Positions 26,267-34,725 of a DNA stretch of 64,000 nucleotides are shown one piece after another; the first letter of the stretch is position 1; each line of letters opens with the position of its first letter. Position numbers and translations under genes: made by a program. The DNA is taken from assembly GCA_016715765.1 (NCBI GenBank), contig JADJZJ010000003.1:100727-164726 (forward strand), read 5' to 3'. Source of the DNA: Opitutaceae bacterium. GTDB lineage: Bacteria > Verrucomicrobiota > Verrucomicrobiia > Opitutales > Opitutaceae. Below the pieces are notes generated by a model, which saw nothing but the letters and a program-made list of their open reading frames with translations, had not been told where the DNA came from and ran no database searches.

Positions 26267-27538
26267 ATGCCGCCCCTCCGCCTGATCCCCTGGTTTCTGC
26301 TCGGAGTCCTTGCCACCGCCGCCGAAACGCCGAAGACGCATTTCGACTACCGCCGCGAAGCCGTCGCCGCCTATCAGCGCCAGGATTACCCCGCCATGGC
26401 CGCCGCCTGCGAGGCCGCGCTCCACCTGCGACCCGACTCCCCGCGCTACCTGTTCAACCTCGCGCTGGCGCAGACCCTGCTAAAGGAACCGGACAAGGCG
26501 ACCGGCACCCTGCACCGGCTCGCCGCCCTCGGTGTGAGCATGCCGGTCGAAACGACCCCGGAATTCGCGCCGTTGCAGACCCGGCCCGAATACGCCGCGA
26601 TCCTCGCCCGCTTCGCCGCCAACCGCGCGCCGCAGGGTGAAGCCAAAACCCTGCATGAGCTCGCCGGCACCGCCGGAATCATGGAGGGACTGGCCTGGCG
26701 CAAGGCGACCGGCGATCTGTTTCTCGGCGACGTCCACTCCCGCTGCGTCTGGCGGCTGGAGCCCAATGGCACGCTCTCGAAATTCTCCGCCCCGCCCGAA
26801 CTTTTCGGCGTCTTCGGCCTCGTCGTGGACGAAGCCCGCGGCGCCCTGTGGCTCGCCACGACGGCGGGTCCCGAAATGTCCGGCTATACCGCGGCCGACA
26901 AAGGCCGCGCCGGTCTGGCCGAACTCGACCTTGCAACCGGCGCTCTCCGACGGCTGTTGACGGTGCCCATGAACGGGGAGGACCACCTGCTCAGCGACCT
27001 GACGATGGCCGCCGACGGGACGATTTACCTGACCGACAGCGCCGCCCCGCTGGTCTGGCATCTGCCGCCAGGCGCAACCCAACTGGCCGTATTCTGCGAA
27101 TTGCCCGCGTCCACCTCGCTGCAGGGCCTCGCCCTGGTCAACCGGGGCAAGACACTGCTCATTTCCGACTACGCCAACGGTCTGCTCACCATCGACCTCC
27201 TGGACCGTGCCGTCCGCACCCTCTCCCCGCCCCCAGAAATCACCCTGCTCGGCATTGACGGCCTGCTCGCGAGGAATCGCACCATCGTCGCCGTGCAAAA
27301 CGGCATCAACCCCCAGCGCGTCGTGCGCTTCACGCTGTCGCCCGACAGCCGCACGATTTCGGAATTCACCGTCCTCGCCGCCAACCTTCCCGGCATGGAC
27401 GACCTCACCCTGCCCGCCCTCATCGACGGCCAACCCGCCTTCATCTCCGACAGCGGCTGGTCAAAATTCACCGGCGCTCAGGCGAACCGCCAGCCGCCGC
27501 ACAGTTGTCGGATTATGGCAAATAACTGCTGCCCCTAA
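26267..27538 (+). CDS. Secreted TPR plus beta-propeller (SMP-30/NHL-like) protein
   Basis: A 423-residue protein with a signal peptide (LIPWFLLGVLATAAA-like, cleavage near residue 20). About 110 residues of TPR-like helices follow (YQRQDYPAMAAACEAALHLRP). The C-terminal six-bladed propeller-like domain has repeats such as GLAWRKATGDLFLGDVHSR, GLVVDEARGALWLATT, DLTMAADGTIYLTDS and GLALVNRGKTLLISDY. The role is unknown; such propellers bind or hydrolyse lactone-like ligands in some relatives. The ATG at 26267 is chosen for the signal peptide; an in-frame TTG at 26231 lies inside the repeat. Confidence 0.75.
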   Translation: MPPLRLIPWFLLGVLATAAETPKTHFDYRREAVAAYQRQDYPAMAAACEAALHLRPDSPRYLFNLALAQTLLKEPDKATGTLHRLAALGVSMPVETTPEFAPLQTRPEYAAILARFAANRAPQGEAKTLHELAGTAGIMEGLAWRKATGDLFLGDVHSRCVWRLEPNGTLSKFSAPPELFGVFGLVVDEARGALWLATTAGPEMSGYTAADKGRAGLAELDLATGALRRLLTVPMNGEDHLLSDLTMAADGTIYLTDSAAPLVWHLPPGATQLAVFCELPASTSLQGLALVNRGKTLLISDYANGLLTIDLLDRAVRTLSPPPEITLLGIDGLLARNRTIVAVQNGINPQRVVRFTLSPDSRTISEFTVLAANLPGMDDLTLPALIDGQPAFISDSGWSKFTGAQANRQPPHSCRIMANNCCP

Positions 27539-27768
27539 GCGGGCGGCGGAACATTCAACGCTTAACATTTAACGCTCAACATTCAATGCCTGAAATGCCA
27601 ATCGTTGACTTGGAAGCGTTACCGGCCGTTAGAAGAATGAGAATCAAAGGATTTGAATTGGATGTCGGATGTTCAGCGAATTGCCCCCTTCTTGCCGCCA
27701 AAACTTGAGCGTTAAGCGTTAAAAGTTAAACGTTAAGCGTTCTCCCCCCCCTCCGCTTCGCCACCGCC
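27539..27768. repeat. GTTNAGCGTT repeats between the two TPR genes
   Basis: ACGCTTAACATTTAACGCTC at about 27560 faces an inverted GAGCGTTAAGCGTTAAAAG block at 27708-27742. The intervening 110 bp (AT-richer) shows no gene. The right-hand block ends in GCGTTCTCCCC, 25 bp before the start of the next gene. Confidence 0.75.
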
Positions 27769-28629
27769 ATGCCATTCCGCTCCGTCGTCCTCGCCCTCCT
27801 CCTATCCGCCGCTTCCCTCCCCGCCGGTCCGACCTACCGTGACGCCCTCGACCTGTACAAGGCACAGAAATACCCCGAGGCGCGTCTCGCCTTCCAGCAG
27901 CTGGCCGCCGACGAACCCGGCAATCCGAAGTACCGCTACTTCCTCGGCATGGTCGCCCTGCGCCGCAACGACTACGACGAGGCCATCAGCCAGCTCGAGC
28001 AGGCCACCGTGATGGCGCCGGACAACTCCGACTACTTCGCCGAACTCGGCAGCGCCTACGGCAGCGCCGCCCGCAAGGCCGGCATGCTTTCCCAGATCTC
28101 CCTCGCCAAGAAATGCCGCCTCGCGCTGGAGAAGGCCGTCGAGCTCAATCCCGACAGCCTCGACGCCCGCAACGGCCTCATCAGTTTCTACCGCCAGGCC
28201 CCCGGCTTCCTCGGCGGCGGCATGCCCAAGGCCTACGTCCAGGCCGAGGAGATCCGCAAACGCGATCCCGTCCGCGGCGCCCTCATCCTCGGCCAGCTCT
28301 ACGCCGGCGAGCGCCGCTTCGACGAGGCCTTCGCCGTCGCCCTTGACCACGTGCAGCTCCAGCCCGAGTCCTACCTTGCCCATTACACCATGGGCCGCCT
28401 CGCCGCGGAAAGCGGCCAGCGCCTGGAAGCCGGCGAGAAACACCTCCACCATTGTCTCGCACTGGCCCCCGCCCCGAACGAACCCCCGCATGCCGCCGTC
28501 CACTGGCGCCTCGGCAACATCGCCGAACGCCGCCGCGAGTCCGCCGCCGCCCGCACCGCCTACGAAACCGCCCTCAAGCTGGACCCCAACTTCAAGCAAG
28601 CCGCGGCGTCGCTCGCGAAGCTGAAGTAG
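27769..28629 (+). CDS. Secreted tetratricopeptide-repeat protein
   Basis: A 286-residue protein with a short signal peptide (VVLALLLSAASLPAG). At least five TPR units follow, for example ALDLYKAQKYPEARLAFQQL, VALRRNDYDEAISQLEQAT and a final AARTAYETALKLDPNFKQA. TPR domains are protein-interaction scaffolds; location is probably periplasmic. It shares signal peptide plus TPR start, and a nearly identical 5' leader, with the gene at 26267, so the two may be related duplicates or co-regulated. No enzymatic motif is visible. Confidence 0.75.
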   Translation: MPFRSVVLALLLSAASLPAGPTYRDALDLYKAQKYPEARLAFQQLAADEPGNPKYRYFLGMVALRRNDYDEAISQLEQATVMAPDNSDYFAELGSAYGSAARKAGMLSQISLAKKCRLALEKAVELNPDSLDARNGLISFYRQAPGFLGGGMPKAYVQAEEIRKRDPVRGALILGQLYAGERRFDEAFAVALDHVQLQPESYLAHYTMGRLAAESGQRLEAGEKHLHHCLALAPAPNEPPHAAVHWRLGNIAERRRESAAARTAYETALKLDPNFKQAAASLAKLK

Positions 28630-28639
28630 TGACAGAAAC

Positions 28640-28768
28640 AGGGAGAAATACCGGATAGCGGAAACCGGAGACCGGAAAGTTAAAACCGGTCGCCAGAAAT
28701 TTCAGGTCTCAGGTCTCAGGTAGTATTCCGGCCTTCCTTTCCGGTTTCCGGTATCCGCAATCCGCCAT
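28640..28768. repeat. Inverted CCGGATAGCGGAAACCGGA-type repeat
   Basis: Units of CCGGAAACCGGAGACCGGAA type at 28653-28690 face TTTCCGGTTTCCGGTATCCG at 28737-28757, with a TCAGGTCTCAGGT tandem in the middle. This is a convergent gap without a gene. Confidence 0.65.
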
Positions 28769-29955
28769 TCAATACCTTCCGTACTTTTTCCCTGCCGCAA
28801 AGTACGCATCCAGATTCTCCCTTGGCGTCCCTTCGCGAAAACTGTCCGAGCTGCCGATGATGAACCCGCCGCCGGGCTTGCCGATCTCCATGGCCGCCCG
28901 CACCGCCGCATCGATACTCGCCGGCGTGCCGTCCTTCACCACGTGCAGCAGATCAATGTAGCCTTTCAACGTGGTTCGACTGCCGATGGTGCGCTTGGCC
29001 AGTGCCAGGTCGAAGTCCCCGTGGGCGGCGGCGTGCAGGTCTCCAGCACATCCACGCCCGTCGCCGCGATCATCTCCATCGAGCCCGCCAGCCGGCCGTC
29101 GTCGTAGTAATTGTAGATCGCGCCATACTTGTGCGTGAGTTCCACGTGCTCGCGGATCAGCGGCACGAACACCTCCGCGAAGATCGCCGGCGACCAGCCC
29201 GCCGACAGCGACGCGAAATACCACGTGCCGAAGATGCACTCGGCCCCGCCTTCCAGCGCCGCCTTGATCTGCGCCAGTGAACGCTGGTGGAAGAGGGCGA
29301 TGCATTCGTCGAAAAACGGACGGTCGTCGTAGTAGTCCACCATGAGGTCCTGCATGTCGCGGGCATGTCCGGCATTGTGGTCCAGCGCGCAGCGGACGAC
29401 GACCGAGATCAAACCCCGGTCACCCACCTCCCTGACCAGGGGCGCGAGAAAATCATAATTGGCATTGATCGGGGCCAGCACGTAACGGAGCGCCGGCAGG
29501 TCCGCCGGGCTCTTCACAAGGTGCTCCGTGCGCACCGGGTTGGGTGTCACCCCGAATTCCCTGCCGGACGGCGCGATTAAAATGCGATCCGAAAGTGCGC
29601 CCACCGGCGTATGAAACGTGCGCTCCACCGCCGTGAAATCGCCTTCCGCCACTTTCCGCTGCTCCACCTTCACCTCCGGCAGGTCGTAGTGATCCGGATA
29701 GGCGTCGAGCACGTTCAGCGTGCCGTCTTCCACCGGGTACATCTGGTCCATGTCCGGGAACACCCGCAGGTGTGTGGAGAGTTCCTGATCCCCATGCTCC
29801 GCGATCAGCCAGGCCCAGACCCGCGGCGCAATGGGCACACGGTCGGGAATTTCGTGGCGAATCGTCGCCAAAATGCGTTCGCGGCCGGTCATCGCAGGCT
29901 TGGGCATGGATTGGGTGAACGACATCCGCGTCACGCGAACGTCGTCCACGTCCAT
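28769..29955 (-). pseudogene. Uroporphyrinogen decarboxylase (URO-D) family protein, frameshifted
   Basis: The first frame (from 29955) starts with GRERILATIRHEIPDRVPI, a classic URO-D/MtaA-type N-terminus, and runs through VDVLETCTPPP. There it leaves the family pattern. The matching continuation HGDFDLALAKRTIG, then GGFIIGSSDSFREGTP and a C-terminal Tyr, is in another frame down to 28769. Adding one C to the CCC at 29023-29025 rejoins them into about 396 residues. This class includes methylcobamide:CoM methyltransferase relatives and sugar-catabolism-linked members, not necessarily haem synthesis. It stands alone. Either a pseudogene or an assembly error in a homopolymer. Confidence 0.8.
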
Positions 29956-30506
29956 GCTGGAGTCCCGACATCATCTTGTCGACTTCGCAGGTCCTGCGCT
30001 CGCGCAGGTCAGCGTTCGTCCAAGCCAACCACGGATAGCACGGATTTCACGGATGGAATGGAGGAAGTGAAAAGCAATGACGCTGACGGTAGCGCCGATC
30101 CGGCGGCGGTTTGGCGTGCGCCGGCCACGTATCGTCCGGCCTACCACCTAGGCGGGCGAAAGAGGGAGGCCGGGCCCCACCCAAAACACCCTTTTCGCCT
30201 TGACCACGGGCAACCCCCAGGAAGGCTTCCACCAAAGGCGCGAGGGCTGGAAAGCCCGACCCAGATTGGGATTTTAGCCCATTGCCCTTTTCTAGCATCT
30301 AGATTTCACCCCCAGAATTCAGTCCTTCCCGCGGATCACGCGGATCGACGCGGATGCCGGAGGTATTATCCGCGTAATCCGCGGGAAAGTATTCGCCGAA
30401 TCCCCGCCAGCGAGGAGACACTTCCCAACCACAGCTTCGCGCTCGCCACGCCGTAAAGTGATTCATATAACAGGCATCCGCTCCCGGTAAGGAAAACGGA
30501 TACCGA
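29956..30506. repeat. 550-bp spacer with degraded repeats, no gene seen
   Basis: An ACCACGGATAGCACGGATTT unit lies at 30029-30058, and a REP-like TACCACCTAGGCGGG... stretch follows. GCGGATCACGCGGAT and its inverse ATCCGCGTAATCCGCGGG lie at about 30331-30387 and form an inverted pair. The rest looks like decayed sequence with lower GC than the neighbours. Confidence 0.6.
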
Positions 30507-30875
30507 ATGGCACTGAATAGAAAACCCCACCACCCCGAAGTTCAGTCATTCCCCCGAATTCCTACTATTCACCGCTCGCTTCAGAGCATTTCATTTTCGC
30601 GAGCCCCAGTCTATGCAGGAGTCGAACGCGATGGTGTGCTGCTCTACGTCACTCATGATCCCCGCATGGCCGCGCTGCTGAAGGGCAGTGATCTGCATCC
30701 CGAGATTTTCCTATGGGTCCAGGATATCGATAGCGTGTTCGAGGAGCATCGCAGGAATGGCGCGAGGATTATCGAGGAGGTTTCAGATCGCGCCTGGGAT
30801 GCGCGCCAGTATGTGATCGAGGACCCCAACGGTTGCCGATTGAAGATCGCGGAGCCGATTGAGGAAAAAGCCTGA
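30507..30875 (+). CDS. VOC/glyoxalase-like protein, N-terminus degraded
   Basis: A 122-residue frame whose last ~85 residues match the glyoxalase / bleomycin-resistance (VOC) fold: APVYAGVERDGVLLYVTHDP, LWVQDIDSVFEEHRRNGARI and RQYVIEDPNGCRLKIAEP. The first ~30 residues do not show the usual beta-alpha-beta start (FYRxxLGF), which suggests small deletions or a wrong start. It may be a decaying gene. The segment 30.5-31.5 kb has visibly lower GC and different codon use from its surroundings, consistent with transfer. Confidence 0.55.
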   Translation: MALNRKPHHPEVQSFPRIPTIHRSLQSISFSRAPVYAGVERDGVLLYVTHDPRMAALLKGSDLHPEIFLWVQDIDSVFEEHRRNGARIIEEVSDRAWDARQYVIEDPNGCRLKIAEPIEEKA

Positions 30876-30933
30876 GCGACCAACACCAGAGAACTGACGC
30901 TACCCGGCATTGCTGACCTCAATTGATTGGGCC

Positions 30934-31554
30934 ATGGAGCATATTATGAAACCGCCGGTTCCATTGCTGCTCGCTGCGACAACGCTGTTGTTCGCGATTA
31001 CAGGCTGCGGCCACCAGCCAGCTTATATTGGTTCAGCGCGCGACATCGCCCGAACCTCGTCGACCGAATCTATGATCGCTGTGGGCCAATTGCCGCTGGA
31101 AGACTGGCCCAAGCTCCAGAAATTCGCGGCGCTTGAGCACATGCGAACGGCGCCAGGAACGGCCCCGGCTGTCACGGATGATCATATCATGGCACTTTCA
31201 AATTTGAAGGTGCCGAAACTCCGGCAGATCTCTTTGTCGTATTGCCGGGAGGTGACGGATGTCGGCTTTGGCGCCCTGCGAAGGCTCACCTCGATTGAAG
31301 GCCTGCAATTGATCGGCACCTCGATCACCGACGACGGGCTCAAGGTCCTCGTGACGGAGCTTCCTAACTTGAAAGGCATCAATGTCGAAAAGTGCAGGGC
31401 GATTACGGTCACTGGGCTTTCCGCGATTCGCGAATCGAAATCCATCAGGTCGGTTGGACTTTCCCTCGACCCGCTATCCCAAGCTTCAACCGGACTTCGT
31501 CAGTCCAACGTGGCAGGTCACAGACCTGCCCTACTTCCGAACCTTCCGTGCTGA
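30934..31554 (+). CDS. Leucine-rich-repeat lipoprotein, C-terminus repeat-encoded
   Basis: It is predicted to be exported: a signal peptide ends in a lipobox ITGC (TLLFAITGCGH), so the mature protein is lipid-anchored. The body has cysteine-containing LRR units (LKVPKLRQISLSYCREVTD, LQLIGTSITDDGLKVL, LKGINVEKCRAITVTGL) of the type common in Planctomycetes and Verrucomicrobia. Only about 2-3 units are present before the frame runs into a GGCAGGTC palindrome that encodes VAGHRPALLPNLPC and the stop. The original gene was probably longer. Either of two ATGs (30934, 30946) could start it. Confidence 0.65.
   Translation: MEHIMKPPVPLLLAATTLLFAITGCGHQPAYIGSARDIARTSSTESMIAVGQLPLEDWPKLQKFAALEHMRTAPGTAPAVTDDHIMALSNLKVPKLRQISLSYCREVTDVGFGALRRLTSIEGLQLIGTSITDDGLKVLVTELPNLKGINVEKCRAITVTGLSAIRESKSIRSVGLSLDPLSQASTGLRQSNVAGHRPALLPNLPC
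31512..31534 (-). repeat. REP-like palindrome inside the 3' end of the LRR gene
   Basis: GGCAGGTCACAGACCTGCC plus CTAC is a single copy of the family seen at 4508, 20370 and 528. Here it is translated as part of the LRR protein's tail. Confidence 0.85.
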
Positions 31555-31657
31555 ATTGCCTTCGCTTCGCGTCCCTTCGCACCCTTCGCAACCCCATATC
31601 CCGCACACTGCGGAAGGCTTGCCTCCGCGCCGGGTCGCGTTGTCCTTACGTGCGCCC

Positions 31658-32422
31658 ATGCCGGTCCCGCCCATCGTCGCCTTCAACCACGTCGTGAAAC
31701 GCTACGGCGACGGGCCGGTCGTGATTGACGGAATCGACCTCACCGCCGCGCCGGGCGACTTCATCAGCCTCATCGGGCCCAGCGGCTGCGGCAAATCCAC
31801 CCTGCTCCGGCTCATCGCGGGACTCAGCCCGCTCACGGGCGGCTCGCTGACCGTGGATGGCCGCACGCCCGAGGATGCCGCGGCCGAACTGGCGTTTGTC
31901 TTTCAGGAACCGACCCTCCTGCCCTGGCTCACGGTCGCGCACAACATCGAGGTCGCCCAGCAGCTGCGCGGCGTGTCCGCCGCCGACCGCGCCACCGCCC
32001 GCCGCCGGGCCGTCGAGCTGGTCCGCCTCCACGGCCGCGACAGCGCCTACCCGCGGCAGCTTTCCGGCGGCCAGAAGATGCGCGTCTCCCTCGCCCGCGC
32101 GCTCACCCTGGAGCCGAAGATCCTCCTGCTCGACGAACCCTTCGGCGCCCTCGACGAAATGACCCGCGAGCACCTCAACGAGGAACTGCTCGACATCCGC
32201 GAGAAGCAGGCGTGGACCGCCTTCTTCGTCACCCACTCGGTCGCCGAGGCCGTGTTCCTTTCGAACCGCATCATCGTGATGTCGGCCAATCCCGGGCGCA
32301 TCCACCGCGAGGTCCGCGTGGATTTCCCCTACCCGCGCACCGAGGCCACGCGCCTCTCGCGGCCCTACCACGATCTCGTCGCCGAGGTCTCCGGCCTGCT
32401 CCGGTCGGTGGAGAACACCTGA
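31658..32422 (+). CDS. ABC importer ATPase (SsuB/TauB/ThiZ class)
   Basis: A 254-residue ATPase. Walker A is GPSGCGKST, the Q-loop is FVFQEPTLLPWLT (class-typical), the signature is LSGGQKMRVSLARAL, Walker B is ILLLDEPFGALD and the H-loop is FVTHSVAEAVFLS. It is the first gene of an ATPase-permease-binding protein operon with 3 bp to the permease. The ATG at 31658 is preferred: upstream codons in the same frame derive from repeats and the LRR gene's shadow. I saw no TPP riboswitch in the leader. Confidence 0.9.
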   Translation: MPVPPIVAFNHVVKRYGDGPVVIDGIDLTAAPGDFISLIGPSGCGKSTLLRLIAGLSPLTGGSLTVDGRTPEDAAAELAFVFQEPTLLPWLTVAHNIEVAQQLRGVSAADRATARRRAVELVRLHGRDSAYPRQLSGGQKMRVSLARALTLEPKILLLDEPFGALDEMTREHLNEELLDIREKQAWTAFFVTHSVAEAVFLSNRIIVMSANPGRIHREVRVDFPYPRTEATRLSRPYHDLVAEVSGLLRSVENT

Positions 32423-32425
32423 GCC

Positions 32426-33217
32426 ATGCGCCGCCCCTTCCTCAATATTCTGCTCCCGCTCGGCACCGGCCTGCTCATGGTCGCCTGCTGGTATGCCGTG
32501 CGGCACGCGCTGTCCGAGGACCTCAAGTTCCTCCTGCCCACGCCCGACGAGATCTGGGCCGCCCTGCAGGCCAATTCCGAATCGCTCAGCCGCGCCACCC
32601 TCAACACCAGCAAGGGCGCGGTGCTCGGCTTTGTCCTGGCGGTGGTCGTCAGCTTCGGCCTCGCCCTGATCCTGTCCCTCTCCCACCTCATCCGCGCGAG
32701 CCTCTATCCGTACCTGATGATCCTGCAGATGATGCCGATCATCGTGATCGCCCCGATCCTCGTGCTCTGGGTCGGCGCCGGCCTGAACAGCGTCGTGATC
32801 ATCACCTTCCTCATCTGCTTCTTCCCGCTCGTGGTGAACACGACCCAGGGCCTCATCTCCACCGATCGCAACCTCGTGGAACTCTTCCGCATGTACCGCG
32901 CCACGCGCTGGCAGGAAACCTTCTGGCTCCGCGTCCCCGCCGCCCTGCCCTATTTCTTCACCGGCCTGCGCATCGCCGCGGTGCTCGCCCCGATCGGCGC
33001 GCTGGTCGGCGACTACACGGCCGGCAGTTCGGCCGGCGACGGCGGGGGGCTCGGCTTCCAGGCGATCATCTACAGCAGCCAGGCGAAATACTCGGCGCTC
33101 TTCGCCACGGCGGCGGTCACCTGCATTCTCGGATTTGTGTTTGCGGGCGCGGTCAATATCCTCAGCTGGCTTGCCCTCTCCAAGTGGCATGACTCCTACC
33201 ACCGCACCGACAACTGA
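32426..33217 (+). CDS. ABC importer permease (SsuC/TauC/ThiX class)
   Basis: A 263-residue inner-membrane permease with about six helices and a BPD-type coupling motif EAA-like loop (LVELFRMYRATRWQETFWLRV outline). N-terminal ILLPLGTGLLMVACWYAV and C-terminal ILGFVFAGAVNILSWLA are membrane spans. It lies between the ATPase (3 bp upstream) and the binding protein, but a REP-like pair (33289-33363) separates it from the latter by about 200 bp. Confidence 0.9.
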   Translation: MRRPFLNILLPLGTGLLMVACWYAVRHALSEDLKFLLPTPDEIWAALQANSESLSRATLNTSKGAVLGFVLAVVVSFGLALILSLSHLIRASLYPYLMILQMMPIIVIAPILVLWVGAGLNSVVIITFLICFFPLVVNTTQGLISTDRNLVELFRMYRATRWQETFWLRVPAALPYFFTGLRIAAVLAPIGALVGDYTAGSSAGDGGGLGFQAIIYSSQAKYSALFATAAVTCILGFVFAGAVNILSWLALSKWHDSYHRTDN

Positions 33218-33288
33218 GCTGAAATTCAACTGATGAACCGCAATGTTCAGAATACAGGCCTTTGCGCCTCTTCGCGCTCTTGCATGTT

Positions 33289-33363
33289 GTAGGGCGGGGT
33301 CTCCGAACCCCGCCAAGCGAACGTCGCTGGTCGTCGAGGCGGGGTTCGGAGACCCCGCCCTAC
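33289..33363. repeat. REP-like inverted pair inside the ABC operon
   Basis: GTAG plus GGCGGGGTCTCCGAACCCCG at 33289-33314 faces its inverse at 33338-33363. It sits between permease and binding-protein genes and could attenuate or stabilise the operon mRNA. Confidence 0.9.
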
Positions 33364-33425
33364 AACCAAATCCTTCACGTCACTTCGCTTCCTTCGCGGT
33401 TAATTCTCATTCCCCTCTTCACACC

Positions 33426-34391
33426 ATGATCGCACCCCGCCTCATCGCCCTCCTCCTGCTCCTCGCCGGCACCGTCCACGCCGCCGAGCCATTCAAGCTC
33501 ACCGTGCAATTGGACTGGGTCGCCGAACCCGAGCACGGCGGTTTCTACCAGGCCCAGGCCAGGGGGTACTTCGCCGCCGAGGGCCTTGACGTCACCATCA
33601 TCCCGGGCGGGCCGAATGCGTTCGTCCTCGCCAAGGTCGCCACCGGCCAGGCCGACATCGGCCAGGCCGACAGCACCAACACCCTGCTCCAGCAGGCGGA
33701 GGGCCTCCCTCTCGTGCAGTTCGCCGCCGTCTTCCAGGACGATCCATCCGGCCTGCTCGTCAATGCCGGCAGCGCCGTGCGCTCCTTCCCCGACCTGCAG
33801 GGCAAGACCATCATCGCCCGCCCCGAATGGGCCTTCCTCCCCTTCCTGAAAAAGAAATACGGCATCACCTTCAACGTGATGCCGCAGAATTTCTCCGTGG
33901 CCGCGTTCCTCGGCAACAAGGAGGCCATCCAGCAGGGCTATTACATCGCCGAGCCCTACCACATCGTCGCCGCCGGCGGGAAGGAGCCGCGCTTCCTCTC
34001 CACGTGGGAGGCCGGCTTCCGCGCCTACGCCGTGCTGGTCACCAGCCGCAAATTCGCCAACGCCCATCCGACGGAGCTGAAGGCCTTCCTCCGCGCCTAC
34101 ATCAAGGGCTGGCGCGATTACATCGAGGGCGATCCCGCCCCCGCGCATGCCGCGATGAAGGCCGCCAACGGCAACAACACCGATGCCTTCATGCTGGCGT
34201 CGCGCCAGCTTTTGATCGACGGCAAGCTCGTCACCGGCCGCGATGCCGACGGCGGCCCCCAGAATATCGGCCGCCTCTCCCCCGACCGCTTCGCCACCCA
34301 GATCAGCCAGCTCGAGGAGCTGGACATCCTGCCCAAAGGCAAGGTCACCGTGCCTCAGGCGATGACCACCGCCTTCCTGCCGGTGGAGTAA
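33426..34391 (+). CDS. NMT1/ThiY-like ABC substrate-binding protein
   Basis: A 321-residue periplasmic protein with signal peptide (LIALLLLLAGTVHAAEP). The start KLTVQLDWVAEPEHGGFYQAQARGYF (outline) matches the NMT1/THI5-like family that binds thiamine pyrimidine precursors or related heterocycles; LQGKTIIARPEWAFLPFL and the hinge segments are present. The ATG at 33426 is chosen for the signal peptide; the upstream frame is repeat sequence. With the ATPase and permease it forms a complete importer. Pyrimidine-precursor uptake is likely but sulphonate or nitrate-type substrates remain possible. Confidence 0.86.
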   Translation: MIAPRLIALLLLLAGTVHAAEPFKLTVQLDWVAEPEHGGFYQAQARGYFAAEGLDVTIIPGGPNAFVLAKVATGQADIGQADSTNTLLQQAEGLPLVQFAAVFQDDPSGLLVNAGSAVRSFPDLQGKTIIARPEWAFLPFLKKKYGITFNVMPQNFSVAAFLGNKEAIQQGYYIAEPYHIVAAGGKEPRFLSTWEAGFRAYAVLVTSRKFANAHPTELKAFLRAYIKGWRDYIEGDPAPAHAAMKAANGNNTDAFMLASRQLLIDGKLVTGRDADGGPQNIGRLSPDRFATQISQLEELDILPKGKVTVPQAMTTAFLPVE

Positions 34392-34409
34392 CAAGGCTTG
34401 GGATTGGTT

Positions 34410-34650
34410 GTAGGGCGGGGATTCCGATCCCCGCCTTTCTTTAAGCACTTACCCCATCTTTCTCTTTCCTCTTTATCTTTCTCTTTCGTCAAGGCGCATC
34501 TCTCGCCCGTTCCAAGGCCGGAGAAAGAGAAAGATTAAGAGAACGAGAAAGATTGGATTCTAGCGCGGACAATATCAAAGGCGGGGATCGGAATCCCCGC
34601 CCTACATTTCGGGCCTGCCCTCCGTAGCCTTGGCGCAGGAGGGGGAAATC
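34410..34650. repeat. Nested repeat: REP-like arms around an AAAGAGAAAG inverted repeat and a TTGGCG...GGAGG unit
   Basis: The outer pair is GTAG-GGCGGGGATTCCG at 34410-34435 and its inverse at 34580-34605. Inside, pyrimidine tracts (TTTCTCTTT, 34455-34495) face purine tracts (AAAGAGAAAG, 34518-34552). Directly outside on the right, CCTGCCCTCCGTAGCCTTGG (34612-34640) is a member of the TACGGAGG family also inserted at 44731 and 59070. Confidence 0.85.
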
Positions 34651-34725
34651 CCATTAGCGGTCAATTCCCTCCCCTGTCTCTCATCTTTATTTGTATCCGC
34701 CCCCGCTTTCACCTTTGCTCCCGCC

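Noticed and set aside
31555..31657. TPP riboswitch upstream of the NMT1/ThiY-type ABC operon
   Set aside because: I looked for the conserved CTGAGA...ACCTGA segments and did not find them; the leader is mostly degraded repeat-like sequence.
33243..33425. N-terminal extension of the ABC binding protein
   Set aside because: The additional codons are encoded by the REP-like pair and would bury the signal peptide.
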